Shown here piece by piece: positions 47,411 to 56,693 of a DNA stretch of 64,000 nucleotides; positions within the stretch are counted from its first letter, which is position 1, and every line of letters starts with the position of its first letter. The notes below the pieces were generated by a model that was not told the DNA's origin, made no database searches, and saw only the letters and a list, made by a program, of their open reading frames with translations. Both the position numbers and the translations under genes were made by a program. Source of the stretch: CAVRCA01 sp963719345 (GTDB lineage: Bacteria; Pseudomonadota; Alphaproteobacteria; Acetobacterales; Acetobacteraceae); the NCBI GenBank assembly GCA_963719345.1, contig CAVRCA010000006.1, positions 104,744-168,743 on the forward strand. Reading direction: 5' to 3'.

Positions 47411-48144
47411 GCGGCGTTCGCATCGCCAGCCTGACCCGGCGTTTCGGCGACACCACGGTGCTCGACCGCCTGAGCATCGACATCGCGCCGGGCGAGTTCG
47501 TCGCCCTGCTCGGGCGCAGCGGCTCCGGCAAGTCCACCCTGCTACGAACCCTCGCGGGGCTCGATGCGGTCGAGCAGGGCGAGGTGGCGGTGCCGTCCCG
47601 CCGCGCCGTGGTGTTCCAGGACCCGCGCCTGCTGCCCTGGAAGCGGGTCTGGCGCAACGTCGCCCTCGGGCTTGCCGATGCCGATCCGAAGGCGCGCGCG
47701 TTGTCCGCCCTCAGTGAAGTGGAGTTGGCTCACCGGGTCGATGCGTGGCCGTTGACCTTGTCGGGCGGCGAAGCGCAGCGCGCCGGCCTTGCCCGCGCCC
47801 TGGTCCGCCAGCCGGAGCTTCTGTTGCTGGACGAGCCGTTTGCGGCTCTCGACGCGCTCACCCGGCTGCGGATGCAGGAACTGGTCGCCCAACTGTGGAT
47901 CGCGCACCAGCCTTCGGTGCTGCTCGTGACCCACGACGTCGACGAGGCTGTGCTGCTGGCCGATCGCGCGCTGGTGCTCGAGGGTGGCCAGATCGCGTTC
48001 GAGGCACGGATCGACCTGCCCCGGCCACGCCGCGTGACAACCCCGGGGTTCGCACCACTGCGCACTCGGTTGCTCGCCGCGCTTGGGGTCGACGAAGAGG
48101 TTGGTTCGGGCCCTGTCCCGGACCACGTGCGCGTGGCAGCCTGA
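47407..48144 (+). CDS. ssuB: Sulfonate ABC transporter ATPase
   Basis: A 245-residue ATP-binding subunit. Walker A is GRSGSGKST, signature LSGGEAQRAGLARAL and Walker B LLLDEPFAALD, followed by VLLVTHDVDEA. The size and the position between a permease and an alkanesulfonate monooxygenase identify it as SsuB rather than TauB. It starts at an ATGA overlap with ssuC. Confidence 0.92.
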   Translation: MSGVRIASLTRRFGDTTVLDRLSIDIAPGEFVALLGRSGSGKSTLLRTLAGLDAVEQGEVAVPSRRAVVFQDPRLLPWKRVWRNVALGLADADPKARALSALSEVELAHRVDAWPLTLSGGEAQRAGLARALVRQPELLLLDEPFAALDALTRLRMQELVAQLWIAHQPSVLLVTHDVDEAVLLADRALVLEGGQIAFEARIDLPRPRRVTTPGFAPLRTRLLAALGVDEEVGSGPVPDHVRVAA

Positions 48145-48171
48145 CGAGCAAATGGGACAGGGAACAGGACG

Positions 48172-49287
48172 ATGACGGTCGAATTCATCGGCATGATCCA
48201 TCATCGCCAAGCGTCCGAGATTCGGCCGCCCGGCAAGGCGGTTTGGGATCACGGCTACATCCGGGATTTTGGGCGGGCCGCCGAGGCCGGCGGGTTCGAT
48301 CGGGTGCTGGTCGGGTATTTCTCGGACGGACCGGACGGGTTCCTGCTCGCCGCCGCGGCGGCGCAGCACACCGAGCGGTTGGGCTTCCTGGTCGCACACC
48401 GCCCCGGCTTCGTCGCTCCCACGCTCGCCGCCCGCAAATTTGCGACGCTCGACCAGATGACGAACGGGCGTGCCGCGATCCACGTGATCTCCGGCGGCGA
48501 CGATGTCGACCAGCACCGCGACGGCGATTGGCTCGGCAAGGACCAGCGCTACGCCCGCACCGACGAGTACGTCGAGATCCTGAAGCGCACCTGGACCGAA
48601 CCTGGCCCGATCGACTTCCAGGGCGAGTACTACCGGATCGAGGGCGGCACGACCTCTTTCCGCACCTTCCAGCAGCCGCGCATCCCGATCTTCTTCGGTG
48701 GCGTCTCCGAAGCGGCGATCACGACCGCGGCCAAGCACGCAGACGTCTACATGCTGTGGGGCGAGACGCACGAGCAGGTGCGCGAGGTGATCGCCCGGGT
48801 GCGCGCCGCCGCCGTCCCGTATGGACGGGACATCCGCTTCAGCCTTTCGTTCCGCCCCATCCTCGCCGAGACCGAGGACAAGGCGTGGGAGCGCGCCGAG
48901 CGGATCAAGCAAACCATCATTGAATTGCGCGGCGAAGCGGCGCTCGGTCCCGCCGTGCGCAAGCCACCCAACGAGGGCTCGCGCCGGCTGCTTGAGGCCG
49001 CGGCACAAGGCGAGCGGCTCGACAAGCGGCTCTGGACCGGGGCTGCCGCCGTGACAGGCGGACGCGGCAACACCACTGCCCTGGTCGGCACGCCCGAACA
49101 GGTTGCTGAGGCGCTGGTCGACTACTACGACATGGGCGTCACGATCTTCCTCGTGCGCGGCTTCGACCCGCTCGCCGACGTCGTCGAGTATGGCGCCTCC
49201 TTGCTCCCCGCGACCAAGGCGCTGATCGCGCGCCGCGTCGCGCAGCGCGCGCCAGCCGAGACCGCGCCAGCCCAGGCTGCGGAATGA
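48172..49287 (+). CDS. ssuD: FMN-dependent alkanesulfonate monooxygenase
   Basis: A 371-residue luciferase-like flavin monooxygenase of the SsuD type. It uses reduced FMN and oxygen to release sulfite from alkanesulfonates. Typical features are VEFIGMIHHRQASE at the N-terminus, HISGG-like VISGGDDVDQHRDGDW, TWTEPGPIDFQGEYYRIEGG and IPIFFGGVSEAA. No FMN reductase gene (ssuE) follows; the flavin must come from elsewhere. It ends in an ATGA overlap with ssuA. Confidence 0.93.
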   Translation: MTVEFIGMIHHRQASEIRPPGKAVWDHGYIRDFGRAAEAGGFDRVLVGYFSDGPDGFLLAAAAAQHTERLGFLVAHRPGFVAPTLAARKFATLDQMTNGRAAIHVISGGDDVDQHRDGDWLGKDQRYARTDEYVEILKRTWTEPGPIDFQGEYYRIEGGTTSFRTFQQPRIPIFFGGVSEAAITTAAKHADVYMLWGETHEQVREVIARVRAAAVPYGRDIRFSLSFRPILAETEDKAWERAERIKQTIIELRGEAALGPAVRKPPNEGSRRLLEAAAQGERLDKRLWTGAAAVTGGRGNTTALVGTPEQVAEALVDYYDMGVTIFLVRGFDPLADVVEYGASLLPATKALIARRVAQRAPAETAPAQAAE

Positions 49288-50246
49288 CCCTGCTCCCTCG
49301 CCGTGACGTCCTTCTCGGCGGGCTTGCCGCGCCGTTCGTGCTCGGCCGCGCCCGTGCCGCGGAAATGGTGCTGCGGGCTGGCGACCAGCGCGGCAACAAC
49401 CGCGCGGTGATGGAAGCGGCGGGCGTGCTGGCCGACGTCCAGTACAGGATCGCCTGGAGCGAGTTCGCCGCCGCCGCGCCGCTGATCGAGGCGATGAACG
49501 CGGGCGCGATCGACGCCGGCATCGTCGGCGACGCGCCGTTCACCTTCGGCTTCGCATCCGGCGTCCCGATGCGCGCCATCGCCGCCCGCCGCTCCTCCCA
49601 ACAGGGCACCGCTATCGTGGTGCGCGGCGACTCGCCCGCGCGCCGCTTCGACGACCTCAAGGGCAGGAAGATCGCGACCGGCAGGGGCTCGGTCGGCCAC
49701 TACCTCGTGCTCGCCGCCGCCAAGCGCGCGGGTTGGCCGGACGGCGCGCTCAAACTCACCTTCCTCCAGCCGGCCGATGCGAAAGCGGCGCTCGCCTCGG
49801 GCGCGATCGACGCCTGGTCCACCTGGGAGCCGTACACCTCGCAGGTGGAAGTGATCGACGGCGGACGGCAGATCCTCAACGGGGTCGGGCTGACGCCCGG
49901 GCTCGGCTACCAGATCGCCTCTCCCGACGCCATCGCCGCCAAACGCACCCAGCTCGAAGATTTCATCACCCGGCTGACGGTCGCACGCCGCTGGGCCAAC
50001 ACGCACCCCGACCAGTACGCCGAGATCTGGGCCAAGCTGGTCGGCTTCCCGGTTGCCGTCCCGCGCAACTGGTTTGGCCGCACCACCGAGGAGGTGGTGC
50101 CGACCGACGATCGCGTCACCCGCGACGAGCAGCAGGTGGTCGACCTCTATGCCGCCGCCGGCCTGCTGCAGAAGCGCTTCGACGCCGTAAGTGCGTTTGA
50201 TTCGAGTTTCAACGCGGCGATCGAGAAGGGCAACGCTCGCACCTGA
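49284..50246 (+). CDS. ssuA: Sulfonate-binding periplasmic protein
   Basis: A 320-residue NMT1/SsuA-type binding protein. The N-terminus MTLLPRRDVLLGGLAAPFVLGRARA is a Tat-like signal. The mature part has RAGDQRGNNRAVMEAAGVL, GIVGDAPFTF and RGSVGHYLVL-like stretches that form the binding cleft. It delivers sulfonates to SsuCB. The gene order C-B-D-A differs from the E. coli ssuEADCB order. Confidence 0.9.
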   Translation: MTLLPRRDVLLGGLAAPFVLGRARAAEMVLRAGDQRGNNRAVMEAAGVLADVQYRIAWSEFAAAAPLIEAMNAGAIDAGIVGDAPFTFGFASGVPMRAIAARRSSQQGTAIVVRGDSPARRFDDLKGRKIATGRGSVGHYLVLAAAKRAGWPDGALKLTFLQPADAKAALASGAIDAWSTWEPYTSQVEVIDGGRQILNGVGLTPGLGYQIASPDAIAAKRTQLEDFITRLTVARRWANTHPDQYAEIWAKLVGFPVAVPRNWFGRTTEEVVPTDDRVTRDEQQVVDLYAAAGLLQKRFDAVSAFDSSFNAAIEKGNART

Positions 50247-50325
50247 CCGTCACGACTTCACCCTCGTCGGCGCATACGGCCCGCTTCCAGTCGTGCTGGC
50301 GCTTTGCCCGCCCCGACTCCGTCGG

Positions 50326-51069
50326 TCATGGAGCGAGGCCGAGACGATGCCGCAGCTCCGGCGCGGCCACTTCCTGTCCGTAACCCGGCGCTCCTTGCGC
50401 GAACTCGGCCGCGCGCGCGAGCGGTCCGACGACGACCGGCTCGAAACCCGCATCCCGCACCAGACTTGATGCGACTTTCAGCGCGTCGGCGTCGTCGCCG
50501 GCGATCGGGATGGCGAGCGGTGGCCCGGCGCGATGGGCGTCTTGGGCGAGCACCTTGTAGCCGAGCGTGTTGAACGCCCGCACGACACGCGCGCCGGGCA
50601 GCAACTCCGCCGAAAGGGTGCCGATGCCCTTCTCCTTGGCCTTTCCGGCGATCTCGCCGTCCCGTGCCGCGACGGCGTTGCCGGTGTCGAGCACCACCTT
50701 GCCGGCCAACTGATGGGACAGGTCCTGGCCGAGCTCAGGGAGTGCCGCGTAGGGCACCGCGATCAGCACGGCGTCGCCGAACGCGGCCGCCTCTGCCGGC
50801 GTACCCGCCCGTGCCAGCGGCCCGAGCCCGGCGACCAGATCCTTGAGCTGTTCGGGATGGCGCGACGAGAACAGCACGGGATGTCCGGCCTTGACCCACA
50901 GCGTGCCGAGCGTGCTGCCGATGTGCCCCGAACCGATGACGCCGATCTTCATGGGCGAGCCGCCCGCTCCCTGCGCGAACGCCATTGGCGAAAGGGCAAG
51001 GAAGGGAATGACCGCGCCAAGGCGGAGAAGCGTACGGCGACGGGCTGGCGTGCAAACATTCCTTGTCAT
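50326..51069 (-). CDS. Rossmann-fold NADP(H) oxidoreductase (F420-reductase-like), possibly exported
   Basis: A 247-residue protein with the F420_oxidored layout: GSGHIGSTLG nucleotide loop, then SSRHPEQLKDL, AVPYAALPELG, VVLDTGNAV and RAFNTLGY. Residues about 10-33 (RRRTLLRLGAVIPFLALSPMAFA) look like a Tat-type signal before the Rossmann core, which is unusual for an NADPH enzyme. An internal ATG at 50952 would give a cytoplasmic form without the leader. It is last in a four-gene same-strand set with the aldo-keto reductase. Substrate unknown. Confidence 0.78.
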   Translation of the reverse strand: MTRNVCTPARRRTLLRLGAVIPFLALSPMAFAQGAGGSPMKIGVIGSGHIGSTLGTLWVKAGHPVLFSSRHPEQLKDLVAGLGPLARAGTPAEAAAFGDAVLIAVPYAALPELGQDLSHQLAGKVVLDTGNAVAARDGEIAGKAKEKGIGTLSAELLPGARVVRAFNTLGYKVLAQDAHRAGPPLAIPIAGDDADALKVASSLVRDAGFEPVVVGPLARAAEFAQGAPGYGQEVAAPELRHRLGLAP

Positions 51070-51115
51070 TCTCGGTCTCCTGTTGCGAGGCGGAGCGCGC
51101 CCAAGGACGTGCGGT

Positions 51116-52063
51116 TCAAGCCTCGTCGATGAACGCCTCCATGCGCCGGATCGTCCCGGCATCCGGCAGCCGCCCCCGTGCTGCGGCAAGATTGTCCCTG
51201 ACGTGCTCGGGTTTGCCCATGCCCGGAATGGCGCAGGTCACGGCCTCGAAAGCGATGACATATTTCAGGAAGAACTGCGCCCAGCTTGTGCAGTCGAACT
51301 CGGTCGACCAGGGCGGCAGCGGCTTGCCCCGGATCGCGGCGAACAGCCGGCCCCGTCCGAGCGGCAGGTTGACCATCACCGCCATGCCGCGCTCCCGTGC
51401 CAGCGGCAGGATGGTCTCGCGCGCCGCCCGGTTGTCGAGCGCAAAATCCACCTGGACGAAATCCAGCGCCTCGCGTCGCATTACTGCCACGAGTGCTTGG
51501 TGCTGGCCCTGGTAGGACGTCGTGACCCCAATGTATCGAATACGTCCGGTCTGCTTCAGCTCGCGAAGCAGGCGAAGGTTGGCCGCCACATCCTCCAGAT
51601 TGTGCACAGCGACCAAATCAAGCCTGGGCGTCCGGAGCCGCTGAAAGGATTGCTCGACGTGCAGGGTGCTGGCCGCGCGACCGCTCGTGCTCACCTTGGT
51701 TGCGAGGAACAGCGAATCCCTGATGCCGAGCTCCTGCGTGAGGCGTCCCACGACCTCCTCGGCACTGCCGTAGTCGTCCGAGGTGTCGATGACCGTGCCG
51801 CCCTCATCGCGGAACGCTGCGAGTGTCTTGCGGAGCACCGTGAGTTCCGCTTCGGTGGCGGCGTCCATGTAGCTGCCCGCGGTGCCCAGCCCGATGGCCG
51901 GGACCGTCTCACCGCTGGACGGAATTGCCCGGCGGATCAGGCCGCTCTGCTGCGCCCCAGCGCGGCCTGCCGCGAGCAGAGATGCCGTCGCGCCCGCTCC
52001 TCCCGCCAGCACTTTTCGACGACGAATCTCCAATGCTGCCATCCCAATTCCGCGGACCGGCAT
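51116..52063 (-). CDS. Aldo/keto reductase with Tat-like signal
   Basis: A 315-residue aldo-keto reductase. The catalytic tetrad is recognisable: Asp and Tyr in DTSDDYGSAEEVVG, Lys in LATKVST, and His in VAVHNLED. The N-terminus EIRRRKVLAGGAGATASLLAAGRAGAQ is a twin-Arg-like export signal. Export of a folded, cofactor-loaded reductase would need the Tat route. It is separated from the Rossmann enzyme by 46 bp and from the hydrolase by 6 bp, so they share an operon. Confidence 0.85.
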   Translation of the reverse strand: MPVRGIGMAALEIRRRKVLAGGAGATASLLAAGRAGAQQSGLIRRAIPSSGETVPAIGLGTAGSYMDAATEAELTVLRKTLAAFRDEGGTVIDTSDDYGSAEEVVGRLTQELGIRDSLFLATKVSTSGRAASTLHVEQSFQRLRTPRLDLVAVHNLEDVAANLRLLRELKQTGRIRYIGVTTSYQGQHQALVAVMRREALDFVQVDFALDNRAARETILPLARERGMAVMVNLPLGRGRLFAAIRGKPLPPWSTEFDCTSWAQFFLKYVIAFEAVTCAIPGMGKPEHVRDNLAAARGRLPDAGTIRRMEAFIDEA

Positions 52064-52069
52064 GATCGC

Positions 52070-52951
52070 TCACCGTGGTCTTAGCGCAACCGTCCCGCCG
52101 TCAAGCCGTCCGTCGGGCGCGTGCAAGGCCGCGGCCACGATCGGCGCGGCGGCGACGGACATGCGCTCACCGTCATGGCCGACATCCGGCACATCGATCA
52201 CCGTCCAGGCGCAGCGGCACTGCAACATCTCGGCTGCTGCGTAGCCGGACGCGACGTAAGCGTGCGCCCGCTGGTGCCGATGGGCGCCCTGCTTCATCGA
52301 GCGCGGACCGCCGGGGAAGAAGCGGCCCGTCGTCTTGACGTCGAGGGTGCCGGTCATGACGGTCATAGGAAAGGCAAGCAGATTGCGCAGCGCGCCTTGG
52401 TCCAGCTCGGTGTCGCCGAGGCCGAAGGGCCAGGGCGTGTCGAGATCGGGCATCGCATAGGTGCCGGCATTGGCGCTGACGGCTACGGCGACGTGGTCGC
52501 GGAAGCCGAAGGACAGCGACCGATGCACGTACTGGCCGCCCGCGGAGTGGCCGAACAAGCCGTATCGCTCCTGCTTGGTGACGCCCTGGGCGTGCAGTGC
52601 TTCGAACAGACGTTCGTCGATGCCGAAGGTCCACTGCGCGCGCGGGTTCGGCGTGCCGTCCTGATCGTGCAGGTTGCCGAACTGATACCAGAGATATTCA
52701 GGGAATGCCGCATTGGAGAACTCGACCGCGATAGCCAGGATGCCGGCCTGCTCGACCAGCTTCATCCAATAGTCGCGATAGTCCCGTCCGTTGCGGCCGA
52801 CGCCGTGATGCACGAATAGGATCGGCGTCGCCGCGTCGTAGTCGCGCGGCCGCGCGCTATACAGCGTCAGCGGCCGGTCGGGAAAAGCCCGATCAACGTA
52901 AGGCAGTTCGCCGGGTCCGGGCTTGTCGACCAGCCGGCAGAGGTCATTCAT
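52070..52951 (-). CDS. Alpha/beta hydrolase (esterase-like)
   Basis: A 293-residue alpha/beta hydrolase. The nucleophile elbow is GHSAGG, with ILFVHHGVGRNGRDY before it (oxyanion region) and a C-terminal His in DVGHDGERM. It probably cleaves an ester or similar. No signal peptide is seen. Ends 6 bp before the aldo-keto reductase start. Confidence 0.82.
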   Translation of the reverse strand: MNDLCRLVDKPGPGELPYVDRAFPDRPLTLYSARPRDYDAATPILFVHHGVGRNGRDYRDYWMKLVEQAGILAIAVEFSNAAFPEYLWYQFGNLHDQDGTPNPRAQWTFGIDERLFEALHAQGVTKQERYGLFGHSAGGQYVHRSLSFGFRDHVAVAVSANAGTYAMPDLDTPWPFGLGDTELDQGALRNLLAFPMTVMTGTLDVKTTGRFFPGGPRSMKQGAHRHQRAHAYVASGYAAAEMLQCRCAWTVIDVPDVGHDGERMSVAAAPIVAAALHAPDGRLDGGTVALRPR

Positions 52952-53038
52952 CGACTCGCGACCATCTGTTGTCCCGAGCCGTCCGGCGGTTGCTTCGACG
53001 CGATGGTTCGCGCCTCACGAGACCGGCCTGCTCGATCG

Positions 53039-53446
53039 TCAGGCGGGCTCGGCGGCATATTCGGCGTCTGTGACCTTCTCGAGCCACTTGGTCCCCTCGC
53101 CGCTGTCGGTGACCTCCGACAGCGCGAGATGGATCATCAGCCGGTCCGCCGCCGCACCGTGCCAGTGCACGACATCGGGCGGGATCACCACGGTATCACC
53201 GGGATTGATGACCGTCGGTTTCTCGCCCTTTTTGCAAACGCGCCCCGAGCCGTAAAGCACGTAGAGCGTCTGGCCCACCGGATGCTTGTGCCATGCCGTG
53301 CGCGCTCCCGGGTTGAACGTTACCGAGGTCGCCCGCATGCGAGACGGCGAGGCACCGACGACGACCTCGTCCTGCAATACGGACCCGGTGAAATACTCCG
53401 CCGGGGCGACCTTGGTCGGCCGCGTCGACGCTCTCACGACTTCCAT
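53039..53446 (-). CDS. Cupin-domain protein
   Basis: A 135-residue single-cupin protein. Metal-binding residues appear in the typical pattern: HKHPVGQTLYVLYGSG (first motif) and PPDVVHWHG (second motif). Relatives include carboxymuconolactone-linked and sugar-isomerase-like cupins, but none can be picked. First of the four-gene set transcribed leftwards; divergent from the M3 peptidase gene. Confidence 0.83.
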   Translation of the reverse strand: MEVVRASTRPTKVAPAEYFTGSVLQDEVVVGASPSRMRATSVTFNPGARTAWHKHPVGQTLYVLYGSGRVCKKGEKPTVINPGDTVVIPPDVVHWHGAAADRLMIHLALSEVTDSGEGTKWLEKVTDAEYAAEPA

Positions 53447-53559
53447 GGCTGCACTTCTCCCACAGCGGTTTCGTAGGGCGATCTGAAGCTTTGGGCCCGT
53501 AAGCCCCTCGCCCGACCTTTGTCTTGCGCTCCTGATGCCCCGTCGTCAATTTCCAACCT

Positions 53560-55587
53560 ATGGACGAGAGCAACCCCCTCCTGGCTGAGTGGACGACACC
53601 GTTCGGTGTTCCGCCTTTTGCCTCGGTCAAGCCGGAGCACTTTGCCCCCGCCTTCGAGCATGCGATGCGCTTGCATTTGCGCGAGATCGAAGCCGTGGCT
53701 GCGGACCCGACACCACCGACGTTCGCGAACACCGTGGAAGCGATGCAGCGCAGTGGGAGGCTGCTGCGGCGCACTCGCTCCATGTTCTTCAATCTGGTTT
53801 CCAGCCACGGAAATCCCGAGCTCGAGACGATCGAATTGGCGATCTCACCTGTGCTGGCGCAGCACGGCATGCGGGTGCAGCTCAACCCAAGCCTGTTTCA
53901 GCGTATCGACGCGCTGCACGAAAACCGTGATGCGCTCGGCTTGGAGGCGGATCAGCTCCGGTTGTTGGAGCGCGTGCATCTCCGCTTCGTGCGCAGCGGC
54001 GCTGCATCCGGGCCAGCGGAACAGGCGAGACTGACCGAAATCTCCGAACGGCTGGCAGCGCTGCAGGCACGATTCGGCCAGAACGTGCTGCACGACGAGA
54101 GGACATGGTGCCTGCCGCTGGCGGAGACGGATCTATCCGGTCTTCCGGACTCCGTGCTGGCCGGCGCTCGACACGCGGCAGCGGAGCGGGGGATGGACGG
54201 ACATGTCCTCACCCTCTCGCGCTCACTGATCGAGCCGTTCCTTGCATCGTCCGATCGTCGCGATCTCCGGCAGGCGGCACACGAAGCATGGGTCGCCCGC
54301 GGCACGCACGCCGGACCGTGGGACAACCGGCCGCTGGTTCCGGAGATCCTGTCGCTCCGGGCAGAGCGAGCGCGCCTGCTCGGCTATCAGAGTTTCGCTG
54401 CCTACCGCTTGGCCGACACCATGGCCGGCACGCCGGAAAGGGTTTTCGAGCTGCTCGATCAGGTCTGGGAGCCCGCCAAGCGAAAGGCGAATGCCGAGCG
54501 GGATCGGCTGTTGGCGGTCGCTCGGGCGGACGGCCTCAACGGCCCGCTGGAACCATGGGACTGGCGCTATTACGCGGACAAAGTGCGCCGTGCCGACTAC
54601 GCGCTGGATGAGGGGGAGGTGAAGCCGTATTTCGTTCTGGAGAATGTGCAGCGGGCCGCCTTCGAGACTGCGGAGCGATTGTTCGATCTTACGTTCATCG
54701 CCCGTCCTGACGTGCCGACCTATCACCCGGACGTGCGTGCCTACGAGGTCCGCGATCATACCGGACAGGTCGGCCTGTTCCTGGCGGATCATTACGCGCG
54801 CCCCAACAAGCGATCCGGCGCGTGGATGAGCAGTTATCGGCTCCAGGAAAACGTCGACGCTCCGATTTTGCCGATCGTCGTCAACAACAATAATTTCGCC
54901 AGGGCCGAACCGACCCTGCTCAGTTTCGATGATGCGGAGACCCTGTTCCACGAGTTCGGCCATGCGCTGCATGGGCTGCTCAGCCGCGTGCGCTACCCGG
55001 CGCAGTCCGGGACGTCGGTCCTGAGTGACTTCGTCGAGCTGCCATCACAAATCTACGAGCGCTGGCTTTCGCTGCCGGAGACGCTTCGGCGCTATGCGCT
55101 CCATCATGAAACCGGCGAGCCGATTCCGAACGCTCTGATGGAGCGCCTGCTCGCCGCCCGCGGCTTCAACGAGGGTTTCGGCACGGTCGAATACACGGCC
55201 GCAGCACGGATCGACATGGCACTGCATAGCCACCCGGCGCCGGAGACAATCCGCGCCGAAGAATTCGAGCGGGAGTTCTTGCAAAGCGCGGGGGTGCCGC
55301 CGGAAATCGGTCTCCGGCACCGCCCCCCGCATTTCCAACACCTGTTTGCCGGCGAAGGCTACGCGGCGGGCTACTATTCCTATCTGTGGGCGGAAGTGCT
55401 CGACGCGGACGGGTTCGAGGCATTCAGGGAAGCGGGCGATCCATTCGATCCACTGACCGCCGCGCGTCTGCGATCGCTATTGAGTGCGGGGGATACGCAA
55501 GATCCCATGCAGCTCTACACCGCTTTCCGGGGTCGACCGCCCAGCGCGGCAGCATTGCTGCGAAGCCGGGATCTCGCTCCAACGTAG
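53560..55587 (+). CDS. M3-family oligopeptidase (Dcp/OpdA-like)
   Basis: A 675-residue thimet-type metallopeptidase. The zinc site HEFGH sits in ETLFHEFGHALHG, with a downstream Glu in the NEGFGTVE-like region completing the ligand set. Length and N-terminal FGVPPFASVKPEHFAPAFEHAM are those of peptidyl-dipeptidase Dcp and oligopeptidase A. It degrades short peptides in the cytoplasm. It stands alone. Confidence 0.93.
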   Translation: MDESNPLLAEWTTPFGVPPFASVKPEHFAPAFEHAMRLHLREIEAVAADPTPPTFANTVEAMQRSGRLLRRTRSMFFNLVSSHGNPELETIELAISPVLAQHGMRVQLNPSLFQRIDALHENRDALGLEADQLRLLERVHLRFVRSGAASGPAEQARLTEISERLAALQARFGQNVLHDERTWCLPLAETDLSGLPDSVLAGARHAAAERGMDGHVLTLSRSLIEPFLASSDRRDLRQAAHEAWVARGTHAGPWDNRPLVPEILSLRAERARLLGYQSFAAYRLADTMAGTPERVFELLDQVWEPAKRKANAERDRLLAVARADGLNGPLEPWDWRYYADKVRRADYALDEGEVKPYFVLENVQRAAFETAERLFDLTFIARPDVPTYHPDVRAYEVRDHTGQVGLFLADHYARPNKRSGAWMSSYRLQENVDAPILPIVVNNNNFARAEPTLLSFDDAETLFHEFGHALHGLLSRVRYPAQSGTSVLSDFVELPSQIYERWLSLPETLRRYALHHETGEPIPNALMERLLAARGFNEGFGTVEYTAAARIDMALHSHPAPETIRAEEFEREFLQSAGVPPEIGLRHRPPHFQHLFAGEGYAAGYYSYLWAEVLDADGFEAFREAGDPFDPLTAARLRSLLSAGDTQDPMQLYTAFRGRPPSAAALLRSRDLAPT

Positions 55588-55621
55588 CAGCGCATTCCTG
55601 GCGCTCGGTTGGGTTGGCGCA

Positions 55622-56641
55622 TCAACTTCCACTGCCAACACAGGTCGCAGCGGTTTGCGGAGTACAAACGTCCAGGCCCGTATAGGTGGGGTCCTTCGGG
55701 GCCGCCTTGCCGTCCTTGATGTCCTTCAGGAATTGCATGGCTTTGTAGCCCATCTCGAACGGCCGTTGGCCCACGTTCCCGGTGGCCAGGCCTTCCTTGA
55801 GCAGCACGATCTGCACCGGCAGCGTATCCGCCACCACCAAGGCGAGTTTGCCCGAGGCGATCTTGTCCTTGTACCTCGATGCCACGTTCCGATAGGCGTC
55901 CGGCAGGAACTCGGGGAAGCCGCCCGTCGGCACGAAGGCGTCCAGGTTGGGCAACTTGGCCAGCGTGTCCTCGAGTTGCTGGATCGCGCGCGGAAAATCA
56001 TCATCGGTATAGAGCGGGCAGCCGGGCGCTTCGGTCCAGCCGTTTTGGCCGGTCATCCGGTCGCCGGGTGCCGCGGCGCTGCGCTTGCCCGAGAGCGTGT
56101 CGCGGACGCCCTGCATGCGCTCGTTGTGGTTGGCCGCGGCCGCGCCGCCGGACTGGATGCAGATCACGCCCCCGTGCGGCTTGGCCTGCATCACCAACTT
56201 GGCGAGGTTCACGCCGATCTCGTAGTTGTGTGTCCCGACATAGGCGATGCGCAGGCCCTTGTCCCTTTCAAGCAGGTCGGAGTCCCAGGTCAGCACCGGG
56301 ATGTTGGCCGCCTTCGCGCCCGCAAGCGCGTTCGCGACGGCCGCTGCGTTCGCGGGGGAGACCGCAATGCCGTCCACCCGCTTGCTGATCAGGTCCGCGA
56401 CGATCTGCGCCTGCTCGTCGCCGCCGCCGTGCTCGCCGGGGCCGATGTAGAGGCACTGTACCGCGCCACCCATATCCTTTTCGGCTTTGCGGCAGCCGTC
56501 GAGCGCTTGATCGAAGAACGGGTTGTTCGTGTTCTTCGGCACCAGTGCGAAGGTGTATTTCTTGTCCGCAGCGCTGGTGTCGCCGGCCGCGGAAGCCAGT
56601 ACTCCAACGGCTGCCAGGCATATCAAGACCGATCTCAGCAT
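55622..56641 (-). CDS. Sugar-binding periplasmic protein (FrcB/RbsB-like)
   Basis: A 339-residue periplasmic binding protein of the ribose-type fold. The signal MLRSVLICLAAVGVLASAAG is followed by FALVPKNTNNPFF, GIAVSPANAAAVANAL, VLTWDSDL and the YVGTHNYEIG hinge stretch. The ATG at 56641 is chosen over the open frame to 56782 for the signal peptide. With an FrcA-like half-size ATPase and an RbsC-like permease it forms a monosaccharide or polyol uptake system; a Gfo/Idh dehydrogenase in the same operon points to an oxidisable sugar or inositol. Confidence 0.9.
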   Translation of the reverse strand: MLRSVLICLAAVGVLASAAGDTSAADKKYTFALVPKNTNNPFFDQALDGCRKAEKDMGGAVQCLYIGPGEHGGGDEQAQIVADLISKRVDGIAVSPANAAAVANALAGAKAANIPVLTWDSDLLERDKGLRIAYVGTHNYEIGVNLAKLVMQAKPHGGVICIQSGGAAAANHNERMQGVRDTLSGKRSAAAPGDRMTGQNGWTEAPGCPLYTDDDFPRAIQQLEDTLAKLPNLDAFVPTGGFPEFLPDAYRNVASRYKDKIASGKLALVVADTLPVQIVLLKEGLATGNVGQRPFEMGYKAMQFLKDIKDGKAAPKDPTYTGLDVCTPQTAATCVGSGS

Positions 56642-56693
56642 CGTCGTACCCCCCAAACCATTCTTGACGAGCGGCGGAACCGCAACCGCCGGC

